Positions 36,650 to 50,690 of a DNA stretch of 64,000 nt are shown here, in pieces (position 1 is the first letter of the stretch; each line of letters begins with the position of its first letter). Under the pieces are notes generated by a model. It ran no database searches and was not told where the DNA came from. It saw only the letters and a list, made by a program, of their open reading frames with translations. A program made the position numbers and the translations under genes. Source of the DNA: Ignelater luminosus (lineage: Eukaryota; Arthropoda; Insecta; Coleoptera; Elateridae); the NCBI GenBank assembly GCA_011009095.1, contig VTPC01089975.1, positions 73,644 through 137,643 of the forward strand, read 5' to 3'.

Positions 36650-39600
36650 AATAAAACATCAAAATTAATAGAATCTAAAACTTAATCAAAGTGGTCCAAT
36701 TTCACCATACATAAACAAATATTAATTAAATTATTATTTATACCTACTTCTATGTGCGTTTTATGCTTAAAATTTCTAAATGGAGATTTATTATAAATTA
36801 TTAACTATTAAAATTTAATTTTAGTTATTATAAAGAGAAATTGATAATTTTCAGTTTATAAGTAAAAGTGGAAATTTTGTAATTTCTAATTTCGTTACCG
36901 TTTTCATTAAAACGCAATTTCGCGATAAATTTAAAAACCAATTTAATCTATTTCTTTGGTTGATTAATTATTGAATAATGGTGTTACGCACAAGTTGCAA
37001 TTTATTTCCAGTGTAACAACAATAAAAAAGCAGACAATTACGTTAAAAGGTTTAAATTTAGCTTCAGGTAATTTTTTGGGACTACCCAAGCACACGAGTC
37101 TGAGATATTCTGCTAATTTGGGCGGTACGATCAGGTTCCTATAACTGATAAAATCGTTTTTACACGTTGCTAATAATAATGATTACCTTTTACAAGCTTA
37201 TTTTAATTTTAAAATAAGCATTGTCTTACGTAAAACACACAAATGCTTTTGTTATTCTAATAATTAAAATGTTGGTTGAAGTTACAGACGCTCGTAGAAC
37301 AATTGGTTCGTTCTTTCTCTAATATGCATGGATAAAAAATTATTTTCAGAATCTCTACAGGTACATTTCTTTTTTTTTTTGTTTTTAAAAACAAAATAGA
37401 ATATAGAAGACAAAAGAAAAATTGCAATTAGCAATATCGAGTGAAACGAACAAAAAACTGTTGACTATATTTTATAAAATAGAAGTTCCCATAGCCAAAT
37501 CAACTATTCCTAGGAAATATTGGAGGATAATTATTTGAAAGGTAGGAAGCAAGTACTGTTTACACTAAAAAAATATCTAACAGAGTATAGACAGAAAATA
37601 CTGTAAAGCGAGAAGAGTTCTTTCAAATTGCTTGATTTTAGGCATCTGAATCAAGAACCTTGTAATTTGGAAGGATCGAAAGAACAAGTGAGAGAGGTAT
37701 TTAAAGTTAGAAGACTAAAAACAGTTTTTTAATTAAATTTCACTTAAGAGTATCGGTTTTACTGACTTCGTTTTTAATATCTTTGGAACAGCATCACCTG
37801 GGCAATTGTTGTTTATGGTATAAACCAGCATTTATTCCTCAATCTTCTTGCCTATACGATTACCTACGATCTAGATTTGGCCGTCCCATAACCAGGTCCG
37901 TGTTTAAGTAAAATCTGTGTTCATGGGTCAGAGTGTTTCTATCGTCAAAATCTACTAACTCTCCCAACATTACTTCTTTCAAACTTTCGTCAAGTACCAC
38001 AAAGGCAAAAACTATGGAATTGAGAAAGATTACTTTTTTTGTCAAATAGATTTATTTATTTATTTATTGTTGCTGATCTCATTGCTTGCAAATTACAAAA
38101 ACGTCTGTTGAAGAAACTAGGTAGTTTTAAATTTGGAAGGTGTAGTGGCTTCGTTAAATAATCTGATTTTCAATAGAGAATCACATAGAAACTAAAAAGG
38201 ATGGCGGTAGGTAGTTAAAGTAATTGAAAGAAATGTGAGAAGTTAGTACATAGAGCCTATGTTGACTGTTTGTTAGGTATTTGGCCCGTCCATATGGCTG
38301 CTGCTGCTACTACTACTACAACTACTACTTACTATACTATTAATAGATCATAGCAACTGTTACAGTAGTAGCTTGTGGAAAAACGCCATTACGGGGTTTG
38401 AAGTGACAACTAAATATGTACCACATTTTGCAAAAGATATGAACCAAATAGTGACCGAAAACAAAAGAAAAACTCATTGATTCTTGAAAACTAAAACAAA
38501 GAAATTACAAAGAAAATTAAAAATCTTAGGAACGTTATATACTGAAACTCGATACTGTGATGTAGCTAAGAATGCCAGAATTATACCAAATATCAAAGCA
38601 TGTCGACATTCTAACTAACATCAATTGTATACCTACTCTAAGAACCGTCAGCATCGTCACCATAGCATTAATTATTTTTGGGTGTATTGACGGTGGCTCA
38701 GCAGCTTAATTCAGCAAAGCCTTTGTCAGCGCATGCTAGGTTTCAGCAGAGAACAATTTCCTGAATAACTCTGCAGTTGCTGCAGGTGTCACAAACATTC
38801 CTTATGTCCGGCAGCAGTGATCACGATAACATGATGTCAATGAAAAACTCCTGATTGCTGATCTTCACATGCCATGCGATTGCTACTACTGTACACAAGC
38901 ATTGCACGCAAATTGCACTTGTTTTCTAATTGGATTTTTGATCTAAGGTTAGAAAACTGCTCCCACCACTACTTTTGACAGCACTGATGAATTTTAGCTT
39001 GCAATTTAGACGCCAAGTAAAATCCTAAGCAGCTTTTTCAGTGGTATGTAGTTTGTCTATTTGAGCAACCTGCTTAATTAGAATTTCAACTGCCGAACGT
39101 TCCTGAATGCTCGCTTTACTTGCCACTCTTCTCAAATTATGCTTCAATCGATCTTCGAATAAGTGCCACATTTATAAGTAAAATATATGTACTAATAGTG
39201 ACGTTTTTGTAAAAACACGTACTTTTACGCACGCTTACATAAAATAGTGACCAACTGCAAATCTTGCCATTACAATAGAAGCAAAGTTGTCCAGACTTGA
39301 CAGTTTTGATCACAAAAATCTTCAGAAACATACCCCTTAAGGGTGCCAGCTGCCATTGCATTTTGTTCGTCGAAACATGTAGACAATCTAAGCTTAAGTT
39401 GATATGCTAATAATCCACCACGCTTTTTCCTCAACTACTATGTTTATTGTGATACTACATGAGAAATGCATCTTATAATTAGTATATATGGATCTCAAGA
39501 TTCTTTTGTCAGATATGATTAAATTGAACCTGCGTCGAGTCAGCCAGAAATAAAAGAAGAGAACTAAAGGGCCTCCACAAACGAGATTTTCTACTCGGAA

Positions 39601-41020
39601 AAGAGCAACTTTTTCTTCTTGTCAGGTACAGAAGCCTATTCTGCCCTTCTTGTCCAGGTGCGTCAAGGAATTATTCGACACGAAGTCTTACGAGATGCTA
39701 TTACAAAAAACAAAATAAAGAAACTGTAAATAAGTAAAGATCGTTCTGATTGATAGGAAGGTTGCAAAAACGCTAACGCACGATATTTTCATTGTGTACA
39801 TCAAAGTAAAAATCAAACATTCTTAGATGATTTAGATTCTAGACCTTCTGGTTTAAGTAAGAACAAACAAATCTTACCGAAAAATTGAACATTCATTAAG
39901 TCAAACAAGCAAAAAGCAAAAGAAGTTTGAAGAATATAAGACACAATAAAAAAATGCCAAATGATAGTGATAAGGAGGAAAACAGACTATTGAATGTGAG
40001 TGATAAAAAGGTAGTAGCGACTGCAAAACAAAAGAAAACTAAATTGGCTGCATCTAAACAATTGCTAAAATATATTAATACAAACAACAAAAGCTTAGTA
40101 ATCCATGTATTTACGTGAGACGAGAACATTAATTCCAGAAAACAAGAAAGATTTAAACAGCTGAAAAAAAAAACAATTTAAATTTGATACAAAGACAATA
40201 AGAGAGAAAAAGAAATAAATTAATTCGACATAACTATTACTGGATTTTTTTATGTTGAAACATTGGACAGTCACTTGTTCTCTTCAATCTCTTTTTTATT
40301 GCCATGCTAACTACAACATTTACACATTTTTTTACTTTCTTGTTTTTTTATTGTTTCAGATCTTTAAATTACTTTATTTTAAAACCACGAATGCAATTCA
40401 TTTAATTTGTAAAAAACCACTAAAAATGCCAAAGAAACAAATTAATAAGACCGATAAGGCAGATTCCGCATTTTTTCGCATATTTCAAGTGTGGTTATAT
40501 GAAAGGAATGGTCCAAAAAAACAAATACAACAAAGATTGACAGGCCTCACGTTGGCATTTAAATTTAAAGCAAGAAGATCATCATAAAACACTAATCGTG
40601 CTTTAGTTTTCAACGCTGTGATCCGACAGGAGGATTTATGTAACACGTGAAGGCTGTTGTTTCTCGCGGTCCATCAGTCACACGAGTAAACACAGTAAAT
40701 CAGCCCAACAGTTACAGACCAGCCTTCCCAGTTCATAAAGTTTACGCCAGTTTATTTTGTTGGAACTGAATATTCCAAGTTCTCTAACGCGCTTGGATTG
40801 TTCGATAATAAACCATGTCAAGTACCGAACCTAAATACACTTGTCGAGGAGAGTATACTTCAAGTACTTTTATTATTGTTGTTGTTTTATGTTTTTGCTT
40901 TTCACAGGAAATCTATTAAAAACTATAAGAGTAGAGAAGTAAGAATAAAAAAAGTAAATAAAATAAAAACTCTTCTTATATGGCGCGAAAAGAAAGAAAG
41001 TCTAATCCCATGTATGTACG
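36650..41020. other. AT-rich DNA with a CTG/CTA-type short repeat and unassigned small frames
   Basis: At about 38299-38333 a mixed GCTGCT and ACTACTACT triplet tract occurs. Two lysine-rich plus-strand frames, 39927-40118 (contains KKVVATAKQKKTKLAASK) and the end of 40252-40587 (contains MPKKQINKTDKADS), look less random than most, but I recognise neither. No splice sites tie them together. Confidence 0.35.
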
Positions 41021-41115
41021 TCTGAAGCCGCATTATATGGCTCTGTATTGTGGGATGACGTGACAAATCCTTGGGGATACGCTGTCTGGAAGAGGCTTAT
41101 TCCATGTCACATTCA
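41021..41115 (+). pseudogene. LINE fragment, endonuclease-to-RT linker (R1/LOA-like)
   Basis: The plus-strand frame reads SEAALYGSVLWDDVTNPWGY then AVWKRLI. The pattern L(C/W)(D/E)(E/D)V..(D/N)PWG..Y..V..L is the linker just before the reverse transcriptase in R1/LOA-type LINEs. Only about 30 codons are recognisable, with stops on either side in this frame, so the call is tentative. Confidence 0.4.
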
Positions 41116-44100
41116 CACCGTATTCTACATCTTTTATAGTAGGTAGGCGTCACTTGCTTACTGTTACTTCTAAAGCACACATGAGTAAAATCTTACCCAA
41201 TCCTTTTTTCGCATAAAAAAGAGAAAGCCTCCTAACGTCCAGTTTGCATCGTGAACTTTGTAATTTTCAAGAATTTTTTAAAAACATATTTGGAAATTTA
41301 AAAATTTATATTGCAAAATTTAAAAGCTTATTGAATAGATAAGCGCATTGTTTAAATATTTGTGGTGTGCAATAGACGACAATTAAGAAAGATTTATGAT
41401 TATGAAGTATTTTATAATATCGTAACGACATAAATTTTATACGGGTTATTAGGTAATAGTAACAAGATTACAATTACGAGGGTCGGTTCCAAAAATTAGG
41501 ATTATTATAATTTACAGAGTAAAGACGTTTTCGAGAAGTCTTTTTTTTAATACTACACACGCATCTTACAGGACCCAATTATTCTTGGAAATCTTCATAA
41601 CAAAACAATCACGAAGATAGAAGAGTTTGCTCAACTGAACTAAGATGTCCAAAAGAAAGCCTTTCTTACATAAAAAAATATAGAAAAACTAAATTGGTAT
41701 GATGGCTGAAGATGATGTTTCTCTCACGCAATCAAATTCTAATTTAACACAATTCCTTTGTCTTCAGTATTTATAAATTGTTGAAAATTTGTAAATTTGA
41801 TTTGCAAGCAAAACAAGGATTTTTGCTTTTTAGCATTGCCCATTCAATATTGAAACAAAGTTGAAAATATAAATTTTAATCTAAACAAAACTCGAAATCT
41901 CGATAAACTCAGATTTACCACGAGTCGGAAAAACACATGTCCAAACTTTTCAGTTTAATGATACTAATTGCTTTTCTGGGCTATTATTAGAAAAGATATA
42001 AAGACACGAATAAACAATAACAGGCATTTATTTCTTGAAGTTTCCGAGAACAATGAAAATGAAAAACCACTAAACAGTATTCCATTAGGTTCAGCTGTTT
42101 GGCAACCTCTTGGCAACATTATCCCTAGTAGTTAAAACATGAAGGCAGCTTGATAATTAAGGTAAACAAATATTCAGATCGATCAACATTTTTTCATCTG
42201 AGTCATTCCTTCAAAATTGTAAATAAATGGAAGCTAGAGGACACCAAATCTGGCGAGTAGTAGCATTCTGAATCTCATTTTGTGCATTTTGACCATTGCA
42301 ATTGCCAACCTATATAACTATATAGTATATATAACCTTTCCAGCAGATGACAGAGATCTTTATTGGTTACTCTATGTCCACTGTGTTAGACAGTTCTTTA
42401 GTCTCGGATGTGTAGTGGAACATTCAAGTTTCACAAATAATTATGAATTCAAAATTCGTTTTGACAAAACATCGATTTGAACAGGTTCGTTTGTTCAGTG
42501 TCTTTTCATACCCAAATGTTTGTTTTGCTCTTCATTTCTTCTAGATCTCTCACTTTCAGTCTGTGGTCAGCCAAAACGATTCCTTTGAGCGTTTATTCAA
42601 CTGTTATCTCATTTGGGAATTCGCTATGGTGTTCGTCTTCACAGCTACTAAGTTTAAATTGGAAATCCGTGGGTGAACAATAGGAAGCTTTAGATTCAGC
42701 AGCATTACTATATGATGAACCCGAAGTAGTCAAAGATTTGGAGCGAGATAGTAACGAGTCATTTAAATTTAGTAGAACTTCATTTTCCTTTTCATGACTG
42801 GGCAAACAAAGCATTATCAGGCGAGGCAAAATTAAAAATTAATTCTGTCAAATTATGAATTATGATGTATGGTTACTTTCTCTTTAAAACGTTTATTTTG
42901 TAACTAAAAACTATTCCGAGCATGAAATCATGTTTTTGCCTAGTTTTCGCTGTGCTCCTGGCTAAGTTCTGTAGTTTCTTTTCTTTTATACATTTAGTAG
43001 CTCATGGTTCATCATGGAGTGAAAAACACAAAAGCTTTACGAAGTCTTGTTCTGATATTCTGTTAGTTTCTATCAGTTGGCGATAACATCAAGCGATTCT
43101 GGTGAAGGTTAGTAGAAATTGACTTGGACCTTTCTTGATATTTTATCTCGATCACAACGTTTTTCAAAATTATTCTAGGTAATTATTCTGGAAACTGCAA
43201 ACACTAACAAATATGGCACTACATCAAAATCTATCAAGGACTCATCATCTTGTCTTGTTTGATAGTTTTCATGAGCTTATACAGTTATCTACATTCAAAG
43301 TTGCAATCACTATTCTTCCTAATCATCGTTATGATGACAAATGGATTTTAAATAAATATCTCTGACAAAAAAGAGGAATTATAACAGTTTTATCCAATAT
43401 TTCCATGTCATAAAGATATAAATTCTTTTAAATATTATTAGTTACGCATTTCAACAGTTGTAAAACGGCTTTCAAAAAAATATCAACATTTTCTATAAGT
43501 CAAGTTGAAATAATCCACAGGTGAACTTAAAAATTCCATCACAAGTTTATAAATATAAAACTTGAAAAACTATACAATAAATTATAATTATTAATAGAAG
43601 CATAGAAAAGGAAAATTTACTACGTGACAAAATTCTTCTTCCTGATTCCTTGATTAGTTTAAAGCTTGAATGTGTCACTCATAAACTCAAACATGTAAAT
43701 GCTAAGAATCTCTTGTCATTAGAAAGAAGAAAGATTGTACGTATAAGTCAAACAATAAAATTTAAAAATCAAATGTCAGAAGAATTTACACGCCATTATG
43801 CACGCACTCTTCTTCATTAAAATACTGAAAAATGCGGCCAGGTATTTTAGTTTTAAGCCTGGCTTACAGCTGAACGTCTTAATCTCGTCATAGATAAGAG
43901 TGGTTTAAGTTTCAACCGCAGATTCAGCTAATTTTGTTGAGCTTTTTTATATGTGGAACATCAGGAACGATACTCCATAAATATCTTACTCAACTATTTA
44001 CACGACAGAAGTTTCCGTACGATTTGTCAAATGAGAAAAAGTATCCCAAGTTTATCTTCGAAAGAAGAGAAAGTCAATTTAAAATTTTCCTAATAATCTT

Positions 44101-45712
44101 CGCGGAAAAAAGGTTGTTCTGTTTCATTTAACCACAGAAACGACTCATAATAGTTTGAAGTAAAAATATTAACAGCTACCGTTTTCCACAACATAAATGA
44201 AATTAATGGTTTGTCGAATTCGTATGGATATGTTAAAAGACGCGTGCATTATCTTGCGTCAGACAATATGGATCTATTTATATTTTCAATTTTTTTGTTG
44301 TAAACAGCTATATATAAATGCATGTATAGTTTTTTTACTGACCACAATATCTGTTTCAATATAGCGAACATTAAAGAAAAGACATTCAGCGACGATTAAT
44401 ATAGTGGGAGTTAAAAAATATATGAGACCGTTGTTTCTTTTTGTTTTGTAACATAAAAATTTATGGTTGTACTTTCAAAAGAAATTTTAACAGAAACAGA
44501 CCGAGGGAATTTATAAACTGCTTAAAATTAAATAAATGAATTTAACTTTTGTTCACGAGAAACAAAAAGCGAAGAAAAAAACGTTTTTCTCATCAAGTCC
44601 AAGAAAACTCCTGCTATAAGCAATTGTTCTCGAGTTTTTCAAGAATTCTTTATTTCAGAAAAAAAACACAGGCTACACATATACAGTAGCAACTCATGAA
44701 TATTTTACTTTCATATTCCTTTTGTGGTCTACCCTTGTAATACAGATAAAACAGAATACAACTTTACACCGTCTTTCAGCACTCGCATGCTCCCCAAGAA
44801 ACCCTAACCTGACTTTGACAGCGTCTCCTTCTCCGTCAGCGCTCTTTTAATAGCTCAAAGACCAGTGCGAAAGGATCTGGATGAAAAACCAACAAGATTT
44901 GCTGAAATACTTGTTTTTATTATCAGTTTTCGCTAAGTTTATTTCCGAAATTCGGAATTGGGAATTGTTGAAATGCTGTCATTTATTTTGATGATATTGT
45001 GGATTGATTGTGTTTATAAATGCTAAAAGTGGAATGGCTTTATGGTGATGGATTAAATTTTAATGTTCGTCATTGACGGATTTCTATTTTGAAAGTATTC
45101 GAACAGAGAAATCTATAAAACATAAAAGAATTAAATCAACAAGCCTATAATATCGAAATGAACATTAACATTTTGTTTTACCTATAACTACATTTCTTTT
45201 GTTTTGTTTTAGGTAGGTAGATAATAAAACAAATCTTTAAAAATTATTTTATTATGAAAGGCTTGAAGATTTATTTGAAAATTGTATTCAAACATGAAAA
45301 ATAGTGGGTACTAGTTTTACTGATTTTTAATAATAAGAAGGCAAAAGGTGGAAATAAAGAGGAAAAGCACTTCAATTAATTTTTATTAGAGAATTAAGAG
45401 TCCAGACAAATAAATGAAAATTATATAAAAGAAGTTTGATTACAACAATTCCAACCTGTATAATAAGTTGCCTATCTTATAAACAAATTGTTGCATTCTT
45501 GTAAATATAAATATTAAAATTGCGACTCAGACATTAAACATCTCTTTCAATAGAGAAAAAATTATTTTCTTTTGTTTGCCTTTCCTACCTTGATTTGTTA
45601 ATAAATCTCACTGATTTGTGATTCTACATCTTACCATTAGAAGATAGAAAGACTTCTTCAATGGTTTAATTAATATCAGATTAAACTAAAGAAGAAAAAG
45701 AAAATATAACAG

Positions 45713-45713
<1 letters not shown>
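41116..45713. other. AT-rich non-coding DNA
   Basis: I see no gene or bounded repeat. A GC-richer patch at about 44780-44880 contains a minus-strand CAG|GTTAGG donor-like site and could be a small 5' UTR exon or promoter piece, but nothing confirms it. Confidence 0.45.

Positions 45714-45745
<32 letters not shown>
45714..45745 (+). repeat. (AAT)n microsatellite
   Basis: Uninterrupted AAT triplets over about 32 bp. Confidence 0.95.
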
Positions 45746-45748
<3 letters not shown>

Positions 45749-47609
45749 CATAAAAAGTAGGCGTGGCATATAATTTCTTTTCAGCTGTAACTTTAAAGTT
45801 CCTTTTTACTCATATGCACTTCAGCTAGTTTCTGCACAAAGGAAAGGTCTGGGAAATGGCAAAGTGAGCTTCCGAGGAAACCATTAGTTTCTAGGAAATA
45901 GTTTTAATAGATTTAATTACTAAAACTAATTGATTTCTAAAAAAGTCTTGAAAATAAGATATCGATTTAATTAAGTTTTCATGATTGCATTAAGGTATTA
46001 AAAGTGATGGTCACTAGATTTCTATGTATGGAAGATTCTGATATTTTTATATTTTAATAAAAGCTTAATTGAACTAAGATATGAGTTGCAGAGATCTATT
46101 AGAAATTAAATAATTCTAAAAGACTTGCAATTCTTGATCAAGTGTCTTAAAGTTGTAAATCGATACATTTAATGTTAGATTTAAAATTAGAAAATTCTTC
46201 AAGTAGTTGGAAATTGACATTTGCAACTGGTGGCATTTCCTTGTTGGGCAAATGCATATCATTGATAAGATAGGCATTTACACCACCCTATACATAAGTA
46301 AGCTTACATTTGTTTGTTCAATGTTCAACTTACAGAAGGGTTTCATCATGATCTTCTACAGTCTGCCATAAATCAAAAATCAATATATCATTTATTAGAT
46401 TAACAATGTCTGGCATTTCTTCCAGTGCTTATCAATATGTCTGTAAAGATGCTCAGGTTTCAATGATATTTGGCTTTTTCAATTCTGTATTATCTAAACA
46501 AAGTCTTATGCCTTTCCATTTCTTTACAACAACATTAATATGGTACACTATTCTTTTGTTATAATGTTATCTTACAAACAATTTTGCTAGTTATTTATAA
46601 CATAAACTCTTTTTTGTACTTTGTCCTGTTTTGGTCTTCTATTCTAAATTCCTTCTAAAATTCTTCATTTGTTTCGCTCTCTCCTATTTCCTTGCTTGTT
46701 CTGGATCTTAATATTTCCTTCATAGTATCTTTATTGCAAGCCGTAGCAAGACAGACCAGTTTACAAAAACGAAACGCAATGCATGACTATATACAGTAAT
46801 AGTCTACAGAAAAAAAAAGCATAAATCGTGACCAATGAGTGACAGTTCTCTAAACATAAGATCTTGATAAAACTTCTAAAAGACATCGAAGCATTTGAAA
46901 GTTTTAGACAACTTTAAGATTCCTTTCTTAAATCATCTATCATCACTTTTGGTTTAAATAAGAAAGCAGAAAGTGGAGGAAGAGAACGCAAGATTTGTGG
47001 ATTTTTCTAACTTCAGACAAAAGTTCGTCACTTTGGTGAGTCATATCAAATCTTAAACAACTTTCACCAAGTTAGCCCCTTCTAATGATTTGTAACTTAA
47101 TGAGTTGGTCTAATGGTAGGCACTAACCAACAGATTGGAAATTCCACTAGATCTGACTTGATTAGTAATTTTCAGACTAATCAAAGGAAAAAAGTAAGAA
47201 TGCCATCGAATAAACCAAACCAAGTAATGGATATTGGAGTCCCTAATTAAACCAGTAACTCATTTGGTTATCATATTCAACCAAGACAAGTGTTCTGCAT
47301 TTGTATTGCAGTTACTGACGAGTCTGCTCAAAATATCCGTAACCGCACAAATTGTAGTTTGTCTATTTTTGATTTTTCTTTTCTGGTAAACACTCTCAAT
47401 GCACTTAAAAGCCAATATAGAACTCGAGATAAGAAATTTGCGTATAAAGATAAATCAGCCCCTGTAAACCGTTAAATAAAAAATTCATTTTGTTTAATTA
47501 ATTCTTGACTAAATATATCTTACAATTAATTAGCAGGTTGGTAATTCATAGAAAAGTATTGGAAAAGAAAATCTATGCTGTAGTACAGCAATGAAATATG
47601 TAAGGGTTT
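45746..47609. other. AT-rich non-coding DNA
   Basis: No supported gene, repeat boundary or RNA is visible in this stretch. Confidence 0.5.
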
Positions 47610-48120
47610 TTCATAACGACGCGACGCGACGTGAGAAAAAATAAAGAAATTTTTAATTCACGCGCAAAATTCACTAATTACAAGTCAGAAAAAATATTAA
47701 AAATCGTGTTAGGAAAAATGAACAATACCTATCGTTACAGTCCAAAAAAACAAGGAGCAAGTAAGTGTGTTTTTGAAACGATGTCAAAAAACAGTGCAAA
47801 AAAAAGAAGCTCAAGGAGGCAAAGCTCCTGACAAACGTCAGCGTTGGTTAATAACAACAGGCGAATGAACAATATTTGTTTCAGTCTGCGTTAGAAGGAG
47901 TGTCGCATGTCAAGCGCGAAATTCTTACTGACAACCACGTGCATCATCCTGCGGGAGACGCAATCCGTTTTAGCGTAGCGTTATTATTGTGGGTACACTC
48001 TTGGGATTTGTAGGATTAACAAATCGACTCTTATTCCATGGTGGAAAACAGAATGAACACGAGAACTATTATTATTACTGCTAGGCCGTAAATATAAACG
48101 TCTGCTGTAATTGTCTACGA
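47610..48120. other. CpG-enriched island, possible promoter or 5' exon
   Basis: CpG dinucleotides are frequent here (for example CGACGCGACGCGACGTG at 47618-47634, then several GCG/CGC words to about 47980), whereas the surroundings are nearly devoid of them. On the plus strand a short frame beginning MNNTYRYSPKKQGA runs into GTAAGTG at about 47762, a donor-like sequence. On the minus strand the region could be an untranslated leader of SoxD. No TATA box or initiator stands out. Confidence 0.35.
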
Positions 48121-49532
48121 GATAATGATAATTCATTTTCTGCTTTACCACGCATTGTTGGTCGCGATTTGCTCGCTCTTGTGTAACGCTGGAAATTCAT
48201 TCGTTTCTAATTTATGTAAATTTTTGCCGTTTTAAAACAATTATCTTCGGATACGTTAACTTCATTTATACACACACATATTAGTCGGTGATTTGCGTTA
48301 CAGGAATTTTCTTGAAAGCAGGAAAGTGCAATTGCAAAACAAGTGTTCCCCATTCTTTTGTTATTAATAAACGTTCGATTATTCGCTGGACATAATTATA
48401 AACGAAACAAATGAAGAAAAGTGTTAAATGCATAGTAAAATGTTGTCATTTTTATTATTTTATTACCTCCGGTCTAGATTTAGTTTACATTATTTATTTC
48501 TTTTTACTTTTGACATTTCCATTACAAGCTTCATTGATGTAATTTATTCGAGTTGCTTTGAAAGACTCTAGAAACTGTTTTATAACCTGATTAACATTTA
48601 TTTACTCAAAGTTTAACATGGAAATTATACAGGAATCCAATATCATTTGTTTTTTTCTTCTAACTTAATTTTCTCAAAATTTCTTAAGAAGTTAATTAGA
48701 ACGATTTATTGTATCACATTTAAGTCTGACATTTCCCAATATAATGGTTTTGTGAAACTTTTTCGTTTATTTTCGATCAAAACAATGAAATTAACTTTTA
48801 ACAGTCTGGTACACAATTAGGGATTATAAAAACGTTCATTTATTATTTTCATTTAATGAGGGTTTTTTCCGTGCTATAACCTCTAAACAATTACTTGTTT
48901 CAAAAACAAAAGCGTATATTTACATTGTTGCCATTGAGATTCTTTTTTGCTACTCATTATTTAAATTAGCTATTGAACTGTCTTTTTGCGTCAGAGTTTG
49001 AATATTTTGAATTATCTGGAGTAATTGTAAAATTCCAGAGTATGGTTGCGGTTATTTAGTTAATTTTGCATTAAAACTTAAGACAATATCAAATAGGTAT
49101 CAGCAGGAAAAAGATGTGTCAGTTTTATCTTTCTTAACTGATAGCTGGGGTAATTGGGGCTGGTTACAAAAAAATTGTTAAACGTCATCAAAAAAATAAG
49201 TGAATCCTTGATTTGAATTTTGAAAATTCAATTGCCCTTACACTCAAAATCTAGCTTTGATGTTTCTATGATGCAGTTCAAACTCGTGCAGTGGTTTTGT
49301 AAACAAATTGAATCTATCAAAACTATTTATAATTAATAAGTCTGATGAGTCAAAAATGTATTAAAAGCTCAGCAAAGTGTACCAAAACAATGAAACATAA
49401 ATCTCCAGTTTAGAAACTTTTGGATACGTACTGTAATCACTGAATCAGTCAGAATGATTCCTTCAAGAGTTCTATAGGTTGTGTACCGTTTTCAAATTTA
49501 GATAAATGAGATTAATCCCTTATCGGGTCTAC

Positions 49533-49538
<6 letters not shown>
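48121..49538. other. AT-rich non-coding DNA
   Basis: No gene, RNA or bounded repeat is visible. Confidence 0.5.

Positions 49539-49571
<33 letters not shown>
49539..49571 (+). repeat. (AAT)n microsatellite
   Basis: Uninterrupted AAT/TAA triplets over about 33 bp, a second locus of the same motif as at 45714. Confidence 0.95.
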
Positions 49572-49575
<4 letters not shown>

Positions 49576-49982
49576 TTTGACATACAGGTAAAAATGCCTT
49601 TTTGCAAAAGGCAAAACTATTAAGGAGCAACATCTTTCACACCTGGCAACGGCATTGCTTACCATTACTAATATTCAAGTTCAACTTACATTTTTATCCC
49701 TGGGCTGTTATTTTCAACAGCCGAAAGCAGGCAAGCGTCTTTGTAATCCTAATTGCTTAATATTGAGATCTAGTTGAAAGAAAAATTGACTTATTTGGTA
49801 TTTTTCTTTAATCTCTTCTTGGGAAAAACTGGTTTTTCCATTAGTTTCTTTTGCTGAAATTCTAAAAACCTTCTGAGTGCTTACAAACAGGGCGGACGCA
49901 ATTACGTGCAAATGAAGGAAACTTCAACTCTATAATAGTAGAGGCACAATTCCGTAGGGATCTTTAAAGATCATTGCTGAAA

Positions 49983-50690
49983 TTGAACCGTGAACAGAAA
50001 CAGAAATTGGGATTCTCTACTAACAAAACATTGTATACACTTCTCAAAGGCAAAAGAAGAAATCCAAGAATCAGAATTCATAACAAGCCAATACCAAGTC
50101 ACTGACAACAGATATATGGGTTTACATTGACAGTAACATAAGATACGACCGCCACATCCGTCAAGCAACAAACAACGCCTCGACAACGATGCAGGTCCTA
50201 AGACAACAAATCCAGAGTAAGTAGGGTACTCTACCGCGAAAGAAGAAGATGAAAAACATCAGAGGTCTTATTATACTGCCATGGTAAGAATGAGACGAGA
50301 CCAATAATGGGTTCGTTCTTCCCAAATGCAAAGTACACTGCTCTGCCTCTTCACCGGCCATGGACATTTCAACTTACATCTGCACAAAGTTGGGGAACTC
50401 TCTATCCCAGACTGCGACTTCTACCTAAACATGAAAGACGACCCACTGCATCGCATCTTTTACTACCCACAGTTTGCCGAACTTTGGCATCGCTTTCAGG
50501 ATTACATTCCAGATTGATCACCCATCCCGCAAGAGTTAGCAAGTCCTATCAGCAACGGAAGAGCCAATAGCCAAAGACTTGGTTCAATCATAAAATATTC
50601 TGAGCCCAGGTATGTTTACAGCGGGATATTCATTTTAAATTGGAAACCTCACGTTAACCAACCTTCTACCTTTGGTGGCATACCTGTTTC
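49983..50690 (+). pseudogene. LINE ORF2 C-terminal half (R1/I-like), decayed
   Basis: Three plus-strand pieces follow the order of a LINE polyprotein downstream of the catalytic RT box. Piece one, 49983-50103, contains KLGFSTNKTLYTLLKGKRR and IRIHNKPIP, the RT thumb start (pattern GL.FS..KT). Piece two, 50111-50227, reads DIWVYIDSNIRYDRHIRQAT then NNASTTMQVLRQQI, matching YLGV.ID..L.W..HI. Piece three, 50326-50517, contains LFTGHGHFNLHLHKVG and DPLHRIFYYPQF, the LTGHG and CP.F end block found in R1- and I-type elements. Frameshifts and stops separate the pieces, and about 100 bp between pieces two and three is unreadable. The far end, about 50690, is estimated. Confidence 0.85.
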
